Counted from the first letter of the stretch, positions 7,227 to 16,631 are shown. The stretch is 23,144 nt of DNA from CAZXDS01 sp964639525 (GCA_964639525.1 CAZXDS010000029.1:1-23144); one strand, 5' to 3'. A program made the numbers and translations. The notes: a model not told the origin generated them from the sequence alone.

Positions 7227-9206
7227 ATGAAAAAGGTACTTACTGTTTTACTTTCTTTGGGCATGTTGTGGGCAACTTCTACGACTCAAGCTCAAAAAAC
7301 TTATGTAGGAACTGAGACTTGTTTAACTTGTCACAATGGAGCCATTGCGTCAGATAAATCAAGTTGGAGATCTACATTACATGCCAATGGTTACTCATCT
7401 GTTTTAGATGATGCTAACACAATGGTTATTGCAAAAGGTATTGTTTGCGACGCTAACCAAAACGGAATTGATGATTTCAAAGACGGTTTAGATCTTGCAA
7501 CAACATCAAACTTTTCAGTATTTGGCGCTAACGCACCTAAACTTGCTTACGATGCTACCGACGGATATACTATTACTATTGGTAATGAAGTTATGAGAGT
7601 TTATCTTACTTACGGTGGTAGCGGTTTTTGGAAACAACGTTATGTAATGAAAATTCAAACTACTGAAGGCGAATCAAATGATTTTTATGTTTCTCCTGTT
7701 CAGTATAATGAAAAAACTCATGAATATGTACAATATCATGCTGATGCTTGGTACGATGCTAACAATTTACCAATCTATGATCCGGCAACAAGTTCACGTG
7801 CAGATGCTGCGGGCAACTCAAGATCAATGGCAAAAGGTTGTATGGGATGCCATATTACCGGTATGGTAGTTTCACAAGATTCTAATGGCGAATGGCTTGC
7901 AAAATCTTCTTACCAATATCCTGTTAATGATTCACGTATTGCCGGTAACGTAAGTTATTTTGACCTTGATGGTAACGGTCAAGCTGACGAAATGAACAAC
8001 GGCTGCGAAAACTGCCACGGACCAGGAAGTGAACATAATGGAAACCCTGCAGGAATTATCAATCCTGAAAGAGATATGACTCCTGGTCAAATCAATAATC
8101 TTTGCGGAATGTGCCACTCAAGAGGCAAAAGTTTACCTAACCATACTTTTGGATATCCTTATAACGACACAGATTTAACAGGACTCACACCTCAAGGTAT
8201 TATTGACGGTGCTGGCGTTGCCGATTATTATTCTCAAGGTGCCGGATGGTGGGGAGATAGCGTATCAGATCATAAATCTTCAAAACAACATCATCAGCAG
8301 TTTACAGATTTATATCAAAGTTCTAAACCTACTTTTGAATTTCATAAAATTTCTTGTATTGATTGCCACGATGCTCATGGCTCAAACAATGAACATATGA
8401 TTGTTGAAGACAGGGAAGAAACCGGTTCTGATGGTAATCCAATAACCATTGCAACCGATGCTGACAATAACACTTTATGTTTATCTTGCCATGCAACTCA
8501 TGGTGATTTTGCTAACATTAGTGTAGATATGGTTGCTAATATCACTGATCCCGATTCTCTTGCTGTAATTGCATCGGTTGTTTCCTTGCATACAAATCAT
8601 CCATATAGTCCTGATAGTGGAACAAAAGCATCACGATGTACAAAATGCCATATGCCTAAAGTTGCTAAATCAGCTATAGAATATGATATTCATTCACATA
8701 CATTCGAACCAATTCCTCCACAGAAAACAAAAGAATTCAATATGCCTAACTCATGTGCGGTTAGCTGCCATGCTAAGGATGGTTATCCTCATTTTGGTGT
8801 CGCAATTACTTCAGCTGACTTTACGGATTGGGCAGGTGCAGCTCAGCAGGAATTAGCAGACAGTTTGATGAATTACTTTGGACCTGATGGTATTTGGTGG
8901 CAACATACTGTTGACGTTAAAAACGAAAACATAGGTATTCCTACTAAATATGCTTTATCACAAAACTATCCTAACCCATTCAACCCTTCGACAACTATTC
9001 AGTTCTCAATTCCTGAATCACAAAGTGTTAGCTTAATGGTTTATGATATTCTTGGTCAACAAGTAAAATCATTAATAAATGACAATGTACCGGCCGGTTC
9101 TTACAAAGTAACTTGGGACGCTTCAAAATTAGCTTCCGGAGTTTATATTTACAGAATCCAAGCAGGTTCATTTGTACAAAGCAAGAAAATGATTTTATCT
9201 AAATAA
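7227..9206 (+). CDS. Exported eight-heme cytochrome c with T9SS sorting domain
   Basis: From ATG 7227 (ribosome site GGAGG at 7217-7221) the product is 659 residues. A signal peptide (1-23, ending TQAQ) is followed by seven CxxCH motifs and an eighth, expanded CX3CH (CAVSCH). The first motif (TYVGTETCLTCH) and the region CTKCHMPK ... MPNSC resemble cytochrome c554-type multiheme proteins. The last about 90 residues are a type IX secretion sorting domain: YALSQNYPNPFNPS, a beta-sandwich, and the end GVYIYRIQAG...SKKMILSK. It should therefore cross the outer membrane and be released or attached at the cell surface, where it could pass electrons to external acceptors or neighbouring cytochromes. 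The extracellular electron-transfer role is inferred. Confidence 0.92.
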   Translation: MKKVLTVLLSLGMLWATSTTQAQKTYVGTETCLTCHNGAIASDKSSWRSTLHANGYSSVLDDANTMVIAKGIVCDANQNGIDDFKDGLDLATTSNFSVFGANAPKLAYDATDGYTITIGNEVMRVYLTYGGSGFWKQRYVMKIQTTEGESNDFYVSPVQYNEKTHEYVQYHADAWYDANNLPIYDPATSSRADAAGNSRSMAKGCMGCHITGMVVSQDSNGEWLAKSSYQYPVNDSRIAGNVSYFDLDGNGQADEMNNGCENCHGPGSEHNGNPAGIINPERDMTPGQINNLCGMCHSRGKSLPNHTFGYPYNDTDLTGLTPQGIIDGAGVADYYSQGAGWWGDSVSDHKSSKQHHQQFTDLYQSSKPTFEFHKISCIDCHDAHGSNNEHMIVEDREETGSDGNPITIATDADNNTLCLSCHATHGDFANISVDMVANITDPDSLAVIASVVSLHTNHPYSPDSGTKASRCTKCHMPKVAKSAIEYDIHSHTFEPIPPQKTKEFNMPNSCAVSCHAKDGYPHFGVAITSADFTDWAGAAQQELADSLMNYFGPDGIWWQHTVDVKNENIGIPTKYALSQNYPNPFNPSTTIQFSIPESQSVSLMVYDILGQQVKSLINDNVPAGSYKVTWDASKLASGVYIYRIQAGSFVQSKKMILSK

Positions 9207-9228
9207 AATTCTTTTCTGAATGTTTATT

Positions 9229-9260
9229 AGCTGCTCTTAATTAAGAGCAGCTTTTTTTTT
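9229..9260 (+). terminator. Strong Rho-independent terminator after the eight-heme cytochrome
   Basis: A perfect 12-bp inverted repeat AGCTGCTCTTAA/TTAAGAGCAGCT (9229-9252) is followed by a continuous T-tract to 9260. It sits only 21 nt before the ATG of the NapC-like gene, so that gene probably depends on read-through or its own weak promoter and is made at a lower level than the secreted cytochrome. Confidence 0.92.
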
Positions 9261-9281
9261 AATATTACTAATTGGTTTAAA

Positions 9282-10796
9282 ATGAAATTAAAATTACCTA
9301 ATTCAACTAAAAACTGGACTTCCTTAGTCGGGGCAACAATTGCTGTTGTTACACTTTTACTGATTTTCTTTTTAATACTTCTCACACTATCTTCTGATAA
9401 AGGTGGTGCTTATCTCGGATTAGTTACATACATTATTTTACCTCCTATTTTGATTATTGGACTTATACTAATTCCGGTTGGAATGTATTTTAAAAGAAAA
9501 CAATTGCGAATAGCTGAAAATGCAGGAGATGAAACTCTTCCTTTCATAGACTTAAATATCAAAAGCCATAGAACTGCTTTTTTTATATTTTCTGTTGGAA
9601 CTGTTGTATTTCTTTTTCTTTCCGCTTTTGGCAGTTATGAAGCATTTAATTATACAGAATCTGTTAAATTTTGCGGCACTACTTGTCATTATGTTATGAA
9701 ACCGGAATATACAGCGTATCAAAATTCTCCTCATGCCCGAGTTTCATGTGCTGAATGCCATGTTGGTGAAGGAGTTGACTGGTATATTCGTTCCAAACTT
9801 TCCGGTTTACACCAGGTTTATTCCGTAACATTGGGAACTATTGAAAAACCTATAAAAACACCGATAAGTAACTTACGACCGGCACGTGAAACTTGTGAGC
9901 GTTGCCATTGGCCCGAAAAATTCTATTCAAGAAATTTGATTACAAGAAGGCACTACCTTTCAGACGAAGAAAATTCCGAATGGGATATTGGCATGACTCT
10001 AAAAGTTGGAGGTAAGTTAAAAGCATTTGCATTGGATGAAGGGATCCATTGGCATATTAATTCTGCTGTTGAAATTCAGTATATTGCAACAGACTATAAA
10101 CGGCAAAATATACCTTGGATTAAATATACTAACAAGAAGTCCGGAAAAGTAACTGTCTTTCAAGATGTAGATGAACCACTCTCTCCGGGGCAAATGGATT
10201 CTTTGAGTGCAAGAACTTTAGATTGTATTGATTGCCACAATCATCCGGCTCACATATATAATTCACCAACTACATTCATTAACACCGCAATAAACAAAGG
10301 TGAAATAGCCGCATCATTACCAATGATTAAAGCCAAAGCTGTCGAAGTGTGCTCGGAAGTATATTCTACAACAGACTCAGCTATGTTGGGAATTGATAAT
10401 AAAATCACGAATTTTTATAAAGAAGAATATCCCAACATATATAAGACCAAACTTAATTTGATTAAGAAAAGTATTAATGGAATTAAAACCGAATTTGGAA
10501 AAAATATTTTTCCTGAAATGAAAGTTCGCTGGGAAGCTTACCCTAATAATATAGGACATATGGAATCAAAAGGCTGTTTTAGATGTCATGACGGTAACCA
10601 TGAAACAGAATCAGGAAAAGTTATTTCACGAGATTGTAACAGTTGCCATAATATTAATGAACAAGGTTATCCGTCTAACTTAGCTAAAGCTGAATTTGGA
10701 AGTTCATTAAAATTTGTTCACCCGGGCAATGATGTTGAAGAATCGGATTGGATGGAAGGCTCCTGCATTGACTGTCATGGTGCTGAAGATAATTAA
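9282..10796 (+). CDS. NapC/NirT-like membrane multiheme cytochrome c (seven hemes)
   Basis: The 504-residue protein has three hydrophobic segments (about 14-36, 46-68 and 96-116) and then a periplasmic heme domain. Heme 1 uses CX3CH (CGTTCH, 131-136) followed by YVMKPEYTAY, the arrangement of NapC/NirT-type quinol dehydrogenases in which a nearby Met or His can serve as distal ligand. Six CxxCH motifs follow (CAECH, CERCH, CIDCH, CFRCH, CNSCH, CIDCH). The likely job is to take electrons from the quinol pool and pass them to periplasmic or surface cytochromes such as the one encoded upstream. NapC proteins usually have one TM helix and four hemes, so this is an enlarged variant. The ribosome site is weak. 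Confidence 0.88.
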   Translation: MKLKLPNSTKNWTSLVGATIAVVTLLLIFFLILLTLSSDKGGAYLGLVTYIILPPILIIGLILIPVGMYFKRKQLRIAENAGDETLPFIDLNIKSHRTAFFIFSVGTVVFLFLSAFGSYEAFNYTESVKFCGTTCHYVMKPEYTAYQNSPHARVSCAECHVGEGVDWYIRSKLSGLHQVYSVTLGTIEKPIKTPISNLRPARETCERCHWPEKFYSRNLITRRHYLSDEENSEWDIGMTLKVGGKLKAFALDEGIHWHINSAVEIQYIATDYKRQNIPWIKYTNKKSGKVTVFQDVDEPLSPGQMDSLSARTLDCIDCHNHPAHIYNSPTTFINTAINKGEIAASLPMIKAKAVEVCSEVYSTTDSAMLGIDNKITNFYKEEYPNIYKTKLNLIKKSINGIKTEFGKNIFPEMKVRWEAYPNNIGHMESKGCFRCHDGNHETESGKVISRDCNSCHNINEQGYPSNLAKAEFGSSLKFVHPGNDVEESDWMEGSCIDCHGAEDN

Positions 10797-10846
10797 ATTC
10801 AGAACTTCCATTTTTCGAATATATTTAACAATTTTTAGTGTATTTT

Positions 10847-10882
10847 TAACGCCTAATCATGTAATGATATGGTTAGGCGTTA
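10847..10882. repeat. Ten-bp inverted repeat in the convergent intergenic region, possible weak terminator
   Basis: TAACGCCTAA (10847-10856) and TTAGGCGTTA (10873-10882) form a 10-bp stem with a 16-nt interior that can itself pair TCAT-GTA-ATGA. It lies 50 nt after the NapC-like gene and about 106 nt from the end of the minus-strand 16-heme gene. No clean T-tract follows on either strand, so termination would be weak; it may instead be a stray palindromic element. Confidence 0.5.
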
Positions 10883-10988
10883 GCTTTGTTAAAAATGTAA
10901 TCCCTTTCCCAAATTCTTACATAGATTTTAAAAATTGCACATTACGCAAGAACTTTATGAATTAGAATTAGACTATCATTTATCCCTA

Positions 10989-13445
10989 TTATTTATTTAG
11001 CGAAATTTTTTCCAAAATATCTCTTAGGTCATCATCCTTTTTGATTAAATCAAAAAAGACTTCCTCAATATCTAATTTTTGGTTTTCCAAAGTGGATATC
11101 ATCATTATAGTATCGTAACTTAAAGAATTCTCTTTAACTAATCCGTTTTTAAATTTATACCATTCGGTAATTATTTTATTTATATTAAATTTATGATGAC
11201 GGGCATATTCAGTTAACGACATTTTCCCGTCAATCCATGTTACGCTCATCGGATATTGCTCGGGATGGAATATCACAAAGAACCAATGCCAAACCAATAT
11301 TGCCAAAGTAGCCAGAATTGCTTCGTAATAATGGATTATCTGACTTACTTTTATCAGCCAATCCGGTGCCCAATTTCCAACCATTGTAGGGAACCACAAT
11401 ATTAATCCTGTAACTCCCATGACTAATGTTCCCCAAATTAATGCCCAATATTCAGCTTTTTCAGTATAATCATATTTATCAAATTTGGGCTCAGTTTTAG
11501 AGATACTCAAATAATAAGCTATGTTATTTGAAAAATCTTTTATATCCTTATAACGTGGAAGCAATGCTTTTAAAATATTTTTACCGCGTTTATTCATTAA
11601 AACATAAACTATATGATACAGTCCCGTAAGAATCATAACAACAGCAGATATTCGGTGGATCAACTGCCTGATGGTTTCAGTAATACCCAAATTTTCTAAA
11701 CCGGATGACCACCAACTGTGAGGAAATTTTAATGCAAATCCGGTGATGGCAAGTACAATAAATGATGTGAGGACCAAATAGTGCTGCACAACTTCGTTTG
11801 TGCTGAAACGTGAAACTTTCGGGAGTAGTTTTATCCCTTTTTTCTTCTTCCTAATTTCAAAAGTTAAAATGATGAGATTGTGAATAACCATACCGCCTAT
11901 TACAATAATTATAAGCCAGAAATAAATACTTTTAACTACGTTTTCAATTATTGTCGATTTCGGATTTGTGCTAATATGTGAATAACTGTTCGCAAAAGTT
12001 GGAGTTACGTTTTGATGACATTTTCCGCAAGTTTTTACAATATTTTTTTTATTAATTGAAGATTGCGGATTACTCTGCGGCAATATTTTATGAGAGTTAT
12101 GACAATCCGTACAAAACGCTACGGATAGATCTCCTCTTGCTGATGCTAATCCATGATAACTGTCGTAATAAGCATTCGGCTCTCCGCCTCTTAATCCAAA
12201 TCTTATTGCCAAACTTTTATTCTCATGACAATTAACACAAGTTCGTTGCTCTAAAATTTTTGCAGCCCTTCTATTTTTTTTACCGGAAATTGCTTTAATG
12301 CTATGTTCGCTGTGGCAATCGTTACAAACCGGTGCTAATTTTACTCCCATCTTTACATAAGTCCAATGAATTGATTCTTGATACCGTTGCACCTCCATAG
12401 GATGACAAGTTTTACACGTATTCGGAATATTAAACGGCGATATTTTAGAACCCGGCTGAACAATGTTTTTAATATCATGAACACCGTGGCACGAAGTACA
12501 GTTTGCTACGCCTTGCATGCCTTCGGCAAGCAATCTTCCGTGAACAGATTTATCATACGCTGCAACCGGTGAACCGGCTGCGTTCGGGTATTTACTCATT
12601 AATTTTACGTTGCTGTGGCAGTGTGCACATGTTTTAGGAATATTCTGTGCGTAAACAGGACTTGTTTTTTCATTTATATTTTTAATATTATGAGAACCGT
12701 GACAATCCCAGCATTTGGCTGCCTCTTCAACACCGTGCTCCAATGATATTCCGTGAATACTTTCTCTGTGTTGGTCTGCTTCATACTTATGGCAAGTGGA
12801 ACATGCAGCAATTTTTAAGCTGCTCACCCCGTCCTGATGTTTTTCAAAATTATTAGTTTCATATTTATGACAATCTGAACAGGCTAATTGTGCATGCACT
12901 GAAGTTTCTAACGAATCCCTCACATCTTCCGATTCATGACAATCACCGCAAAATTTATCAGTATAATATTTTACGGAATGAAAATTACCCGTTAACTCAA
13001 CATTAGTATGACACTTTGTGCAATAGTATTGACCTTTGTTTCCAACATCGTTAGGATTTTGTATATAATGTTTTCCATGGCAAGTAACGCATTTCGGAAT
13101 TGTTCTGTCCTTATTCGGTTTAATTCTTTGATGAATATTGGTTTTAAATGAACTTACAATTTCATCATGGCAATTACCACAATCTACATTTGCAATATTT
13201 TTGCCTGCTTTGTGCGGAATTTTTTCAACATCAAAATCTTCGTGGCAATCTGTACAATCCAAATCAGCATGAACGGATTTTTCAAATTTTTTTCCGTTAA
13301 CATATAAAGAAATGTTTCCACTCTTTGTTTTTTTTACCAATTTATTATCTGAATGACACCCCAAACAATCAGCATTTTGTGCCAAAATAATATTTGACAA
13401 AATTATCAACGAAAAAAAACAATATAAATAAAATTTGATTCTCAT
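10989..13445 (-). CDS. Sixteen-heme cytochrome c fused to a membrane cytochrome b
   Basis: From ATG 13445, with GGGGA at about 13451-13455 as ribosome site, the product is 818 residues; a TTG 12 nt upstream is less likely because the ribosome site would be lost. A signal peptide (about 1-23) leads into 16 CxxCH motifs between residues 27 and 478. The chain then becomes a polytopic membrane domain: TM at about 507-529, then segments at 553-573, 598-617, 667-687 and 703-727, with candidate b-heme ligands H555, H597, H611, H705 and H720. These match the neighbouring cytochrome b in identity and spacing (42, 14 and 15 residues). A single protein thus links the quinone pool to a periplasmic heme wire. 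The residue 740-818 tail is cytoplasmic-like and unassigned. Last gene of its operon. Confidence 0.9.
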   Translation of the reverse strand: MRIKFYLYCFFSLIILSNIILAQNADCLGCHSDNKLVKKTKSGNISLYVNGKKFEKSVHADLDCTDCHEDFDVEKIPHKAGKNIANVDCGNCHDEIVSSFKTNIHQRIKPNKDRTIPKCVTCHGKHYIQNPNDVGNKGQYYCTKCHTNVELTGNFHSVKYYTDKFCGDCHESEDVRDSLETSVHAQLACSDCHKYETNNFEKHQDGVSSLKIAACSTCHKYEADQHRESIHGISLEHGVEEAAKCWDCHGSHNIKNINEKTSPVYAQNIPKTCAHCHSNVKLMSKYPNAAGSPVAAYDKSVHGRLLAEGMQGVANCTSCHGVHDIKNIVQPGSKISPFNIPNTCKTCHPMEVQRYQESIHWTYVKMGVKLAPVCNDCHSEHSIKAISGKKNRRAAKILEQRTCVNCHENKSLAIRFGLRGGEPNAYYDSYHGLASARGDLSVAFCTDCHNSHKILPQSNPQSSINKKNIVKTCGKCHQNVTPTFANSYSHISTNPKSTIIENVVKSIYFWLIIIVIGGMVIHNLIILTFEIRKKKKGIKLLPKVSRFSTNEVVQHYLVLTSFIVLAITGFALKFPHSWWSSGLENLGITETIRQLIHRISAVVMILTGLYHIVYVLMNKRGKNILKALLPRYKDIKDFSNNIAYYLSISKTEPKFDKYDYTEKAEYWALIWGTLVMGVTGLILWFPTMVGNWAPDWLIKVSQIIHYYEAILATLAILVWHWFFVIFHPEQYPMSVTWIDGKMSLTEYARHHKFNINKIITEWYKFKNGLVKENSLSYDTIMMISTLENQKLDIEEVFFDLIKKDDDLRDILEKISLNK

Positions 13446-13466
13446 AAATTTCCCCAAATGATGTTA

Positions 13467-14315
13467 CTATTTATATAAAAACACCATAGAATAAATAATT
13501 AAAATAATAAAAACAATTCCCGTAGCTAATGCTGCGAAACCGAAAATTTTAACCGCAATTAAAAATCTCTTTGAAGGCGGATTGACAAGATATTTTTCCA
13601 ATTCTCCGCTTTCAACCAACTGCTTGTAAAGTCTTGGTCTATCTTTTTTTAATTCCTCTATCGGAACACTTCCTGTAAAAATCACTTTGTCCATTGGAAA
13701 TTTATCCGGTCTAAAATGCGTATTGAAAAAATGTACTGTAAATATAAAACCGGTTGCAAGAAGAGCTTCATCACTATGGATTATTGTTGCGATATTAATA
13801 ACCACTCCGGGTACACCAAGCTTTGTAAAAAATTCAGGAAACCACAACATTAATCCACTGGCTCCAATTATAGCAACACCCCAAAATACAGCAAGATAGT
13901 CAAACTTTTCCCAGTAGGTCCACTTTCCATAAGAAGGTCTTTCCCCCATTCTCAAAAACCACTTAATTGTCTGCACGTATTCCTTAAAATCATTTTTATT
14001 CGGAATTAATGAATTTTCGCCTTTCAGAAAGTATTTAAGTGTTTTACCTCTTTTTTTCTTCAAATAAAATATATACCCTATGTGAGTAAAAAAATATCCG
14101 AACGTAATAACTGCAGCAACTCTGTGCAGAAATCCTGTAACTTGATACCCACCTAATAATTTAGATATGCTTTGAAATATTCCAACACCTGAAAATTTGA
14201 TTGTAGTTCCGGTAAAAGCTAATGTTAAAAAACTAATTATAACACACAAGTGTAGAATCCTCAATACAGGATCAAACCGCTCATATTGTTTTTTTGCAAC
14301 AGTATCTCTATTCAT
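13467..14315 (-). CDS. Membrane diheme cytochrome b (formate dehydrogenase gamma / b561-like)
   Basis: From ATG 14315, placed 5 nt after AGGAAGG, the product is 282 residues; the GTG two codons earlier would abut the ribosome site. It has hydrophobic segments at about 20-38, 62-84, 140-160, 175-200 and 255-280, with His at 22, 64, 78, 180 and 195, the pattern of quinone-reactive cytochrome b subunits that serve periplasmic oxidoreductases. WTYWEKFDY and LMLWFPEF are shared in form with the C-terminal half of the following 16-heme protein, so the two are paralogs. Its start overlaps the stop of the 23-heme gene by 8 nt, implying translational coupling and a two-subunit complex: the 23-heme protein as periplasmic wire and this protein as its quinone-side anchor. 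Substrate and direction are unknown. Confidence 0.9.
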   Translation of the reverse strand: MNRDTVAKKQYERFDPVLRILHLCVIISFLTLAFTGTTIKFSGVGIFQSISKLLGGYQVTGFLHRVAAVITFGYFFTHIGYIFYLKKKRGKTLKYFLKGENSLIPNKNDFKEYVQTIKWFLRMGERPSYGKWTYWEKFDYLAVFWGVAIIGASGLMLWFPEFFTKLGVPGVVINIATIIHSDEALLATGFIFTVHFFNTHFRPDKFPMDKVIFTGSVPIEELKKDRPRLYKQLVESGELEKYLVNPPSKRFLIAVKIFGFAALATGIVFIILIIYSMVFLYK

Positions 14316-16596
14316 TTTCACCTTCCTCTTTCCCTTTGTTATTTATCTCATTTTCCTCGTCAATATTTTTTTCCTTTTTACGTTCTGCCAAAGCTCTTGG
14401 AAGCCAAAGTAAGGTATGAATTCCGAAGAAAGAGAATGTTCCGATTAAAAGTATTGTCATAAACAAATATGTATAATACAAATATGGATACTTGTTTTTG
14501 TTATGATGCGTTGCATGTGTTAAGTAACCGACAAACTCTCTATTTGAATTAGGGTGGCACTTTTTACAGGTGCTTACAATATTTTGATAACTTAAAGTAG
14601 AACGCGGGTCATCCGGCGGTAAAATATTATGGGAACCGTGACAATCCGAACATTTTGCCGTTTTAGCCGAACCCAACTTTGTTACTTTTCCGTGAAAAGT
14701 TTCAAAATATGTTTCCGTTACATCCTTGTGGCATTGCCCACATTGGCTAACAATACTTCGTCTAAAATCATTTCTATCCACTCTCTCTATAGTATGAGAT
14801 TGATGACAATCATAACAATCAGGTAATTTTTTTTCTGTCTTGGTAACTTTATAACTGTGAACACTTTTATTAAACACCTCGTAAATCCCGAGATGGCATT
14901 TGGAACAAGTGTTAGGCAAATTTGTACGATTGACAGATGATAAAGAATCAGAAACAGGCAATTCCATATGGCTGGTATGGCAGTCAGTACATGTAGCCGA
15001 AACAACTAATCCACTTTTTAATAAACCTTGCCCATGAATACTCATTTCATAATTTTTGATAATATTATGTTCTATTCCCTTATATTTTACAGCTGCTTTT
15101 TTCCCTTCGTGGTGGCACATTGAGCACAATTTTGGAATATTCTGACGTGCAGTTGGTGAGTCGGATTCTTTTTTAGATTTAATATAATGCTTTCCGTGGC
15201 AATCGGTACAGTACGGTGCATTTACATTCCCTTTTGCATGAAGTTCTCCGTGAATACTTCTTGTGTAATTACTTACTACTTCAGCATGACACGATGAACA
15301 ATCAACTGTGCCGCTGTTTTTACATACCGGATTATTTGAAATTGAAATATTTGTATGGCATTTAATGCACGAATTATCCTTGTGTACGGATTTTTTATGT
15401 CTAGCATAATCTACAAACAGAGATATTTTTTTGCCATTAACATTCTTAAAAAGTTCTTTGCTTTTATGGCAATTCATGCAGTAATTGTCAGTATATTTTG
15501 CTTCATAGATAACTTGCCTAATATCGTGCGGCTGATGGCAATCAATACATGCAGGGACTTTATTTGGAGCGGATTCCCATAATTTTCCGTTTATTACCTT
15601 TTTATGAACTTTCTCAATTCCGGCATGACACTGTTCGCAAGTGTGCGCAATGTTTTTTCTATTAATAGTGGAACTCGGATCAGTATGCGGCAATACACTG
15701 TGCGCAGTGTGGCAATCCGTACAAGCTGCCGCAACTATTAATCCTCTTTCAAATAAACCTTTGCCATGAATTGATTGAGAATAATTTTTTAAAATGTGAG
15801 TCTGGCTTATTCCTTTAAGCTCCGATACTTTAGTCCCGTCTTTATGGCAGCGCCCGCAAAGCGCGGGGATATTCATTTTATATGTTACCGAATTATTATT
15901 TTTATGAGCTAATATCTTATGAGCACCATGGCAAGTAATGCAATTCGGTGCTAGATATTTCCCTTGTGCCAATGCTTTTCCGTGAAGACTGTTTATATAT
16001 TGGCTCACAACATTTTTATGACATTGGGCACAAATACTGTCCAACTTTTGTTGGCTGAATTTAGTTTTGTTTATTTCATGTACGTTTTCACCATGGCAAG
16101 TAATGCAAGTCGGAGCTTTTTTACCAAGCTGCCTGCTCTTATAATGAATACTTTTGAGATAACCTTGAACAAAATGTGATTTATGACACGATAAGCAAAA
16201 TTTTTCACCGGCTTTAATAAGTGAAGCAGCGGGTTGAATATTGTGCTTGGTATGGCAGTCGTAGCATTTTAATTTTTTAGTATGAATTCCTTCCCCAACA
16301 TCTTCAGAATCATGACAATTTCCACAATCAACTTCTGCAATATTATTACCGGCTTTGTGTGGAATTTCTTCGGCATCAAAATCTTCGTGGCAGTCAATAC
16401 AATCCAAATCTCCGTGTACCGAGTTTTTGAAATGTTCTTCATCAACAAAGAGGGGAACATCCTTTCCATTAATCAATTTTGTAGTGGATTTATCTGTATG
16501 GCAATCTAAACAATCAGAGTTGTCTTTTTGGAGAGCTAAGTTTGTTGAAACAAAAAATAAGATGAAAATTAAAAGACTGATTTTGAAAATATTCAT
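14308..16596 (-). CDS. Twenty-three-heme cytochrome c, membrane-anchored
   Basis: The 762-residue protein has an N-terminal signal sequence (about 1-22) and 23 CxxCH motifs, roughly one per 30 residues, many as CxxCHxxH. A C-terminal TM (about 708-732) precedes a charged Lys/Glu-rich tail. Its first three hemes (DCLDCH, DCIDCHEDFD, IPHKAG, VDCGNCHD) are nearly identical in layout to the N-terminus of the 16-heme fusion encoded two genes downstream. Two internal blocks of seven hemes (7-13 and 15-21) align heme for heme, evidence of an internal duplication. Ribosome site AAGGA at 16605-16609. It is the first gene of a three-gene operon and is probably a long periplasmic electron conduit anchored in the inner membrane; the partner acceptor is not identifiable from sequence. 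Confidence 0.92.
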   Translation of the reverse strand: MNIFKISLLIFILFFVSTNLALQKDNSDCLDCHTDKSTTKLINGKDVPLFVDEEHFKNSVHGDLDCIDCHEDFDAEEIPHKAGNNIAEVDCGNCHDSEDVGEGIHTKKLKCYDCHTKHNIQPAASLIKAGEKFCLSCHKSHFVQGYLKSIHYKSRQLGKKAPTCITCHGENVHEINKTKFSQQKLDSICAQCHKNVVSQYINSLHGKALAQGKYLAPNCITCHGAHKILAHKNNNSVTYKMNIPALCGRCHKDGTKVSELKGISQTHILKNYSQSIHGKGLFERGLIVAAACTDCHTAHSVLPHTDPSSTINRKNIAHTCEQCHAGIEKVHKKVINGKLWESAPNKVPACIDCHQPHDIRQVIYEAKYTDNYCMNCHKSKELFKNVNGKKISLFVDYARHKKSVHKDNSCIKCHTNISISNNPVCKNSGTVDCSSCHAEVVSNYTRSIHGELHAKGNVNAPYCTDCHGKHYIKSKKESDSPTARQNIPKLCSMCHHEGKKAAVKYKGIEHNIIKNYEMSIHGQGLLKSGLVVSATCTDCHTSHMELPVSDSLSSVNRTNLPNTCSKCHLGIYEVFNKSVHSYKVTKTEKKLPDCYDCHQSHTIERVDRNDFRRSIVSQCGQCHKDVTETYFETFHGKVTKLGSAKTAKCSDCHGSHNILPPDDPRSTLSYQNIVSTCKKCHPNSNREFVGYLTHATHHNKNKYPYLYYTYLFMTILLIGTFSFFGIHTLLWLPRALAERKKEKNIDEENEINNKGKEEGENE

Positions 16597-16631
16597 TCGA
16601 ATAATCCTTAATGATTCAATAATAAAAAGAT

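Noticed and set aside
10847..10882. Integron attC site suggested by GCCTAA ... TTAGGCGTTA
   Set aside because: Only one short stem is present, without the paired inner L boxes and extrahelical bases, no integrase and no cassette array.
10714..10965. Small plus-strand open frame overlapping the end of the NapC-like gene
   Set aside because: It overlaps a certain gene out of frame, has no ribosome site and includes the inverted repeat; it is a chance frame.
14353..14370. Lys/Glu-rich C-terminal tail of the 23-heme protein as a sign of a misplaced stop or frameshift
   Set aside because: The tail ends at a clean TAG that overlaps the well-supported start of the cytochrome b gene, consistent with a cytoplasmic tail and translational coupling.
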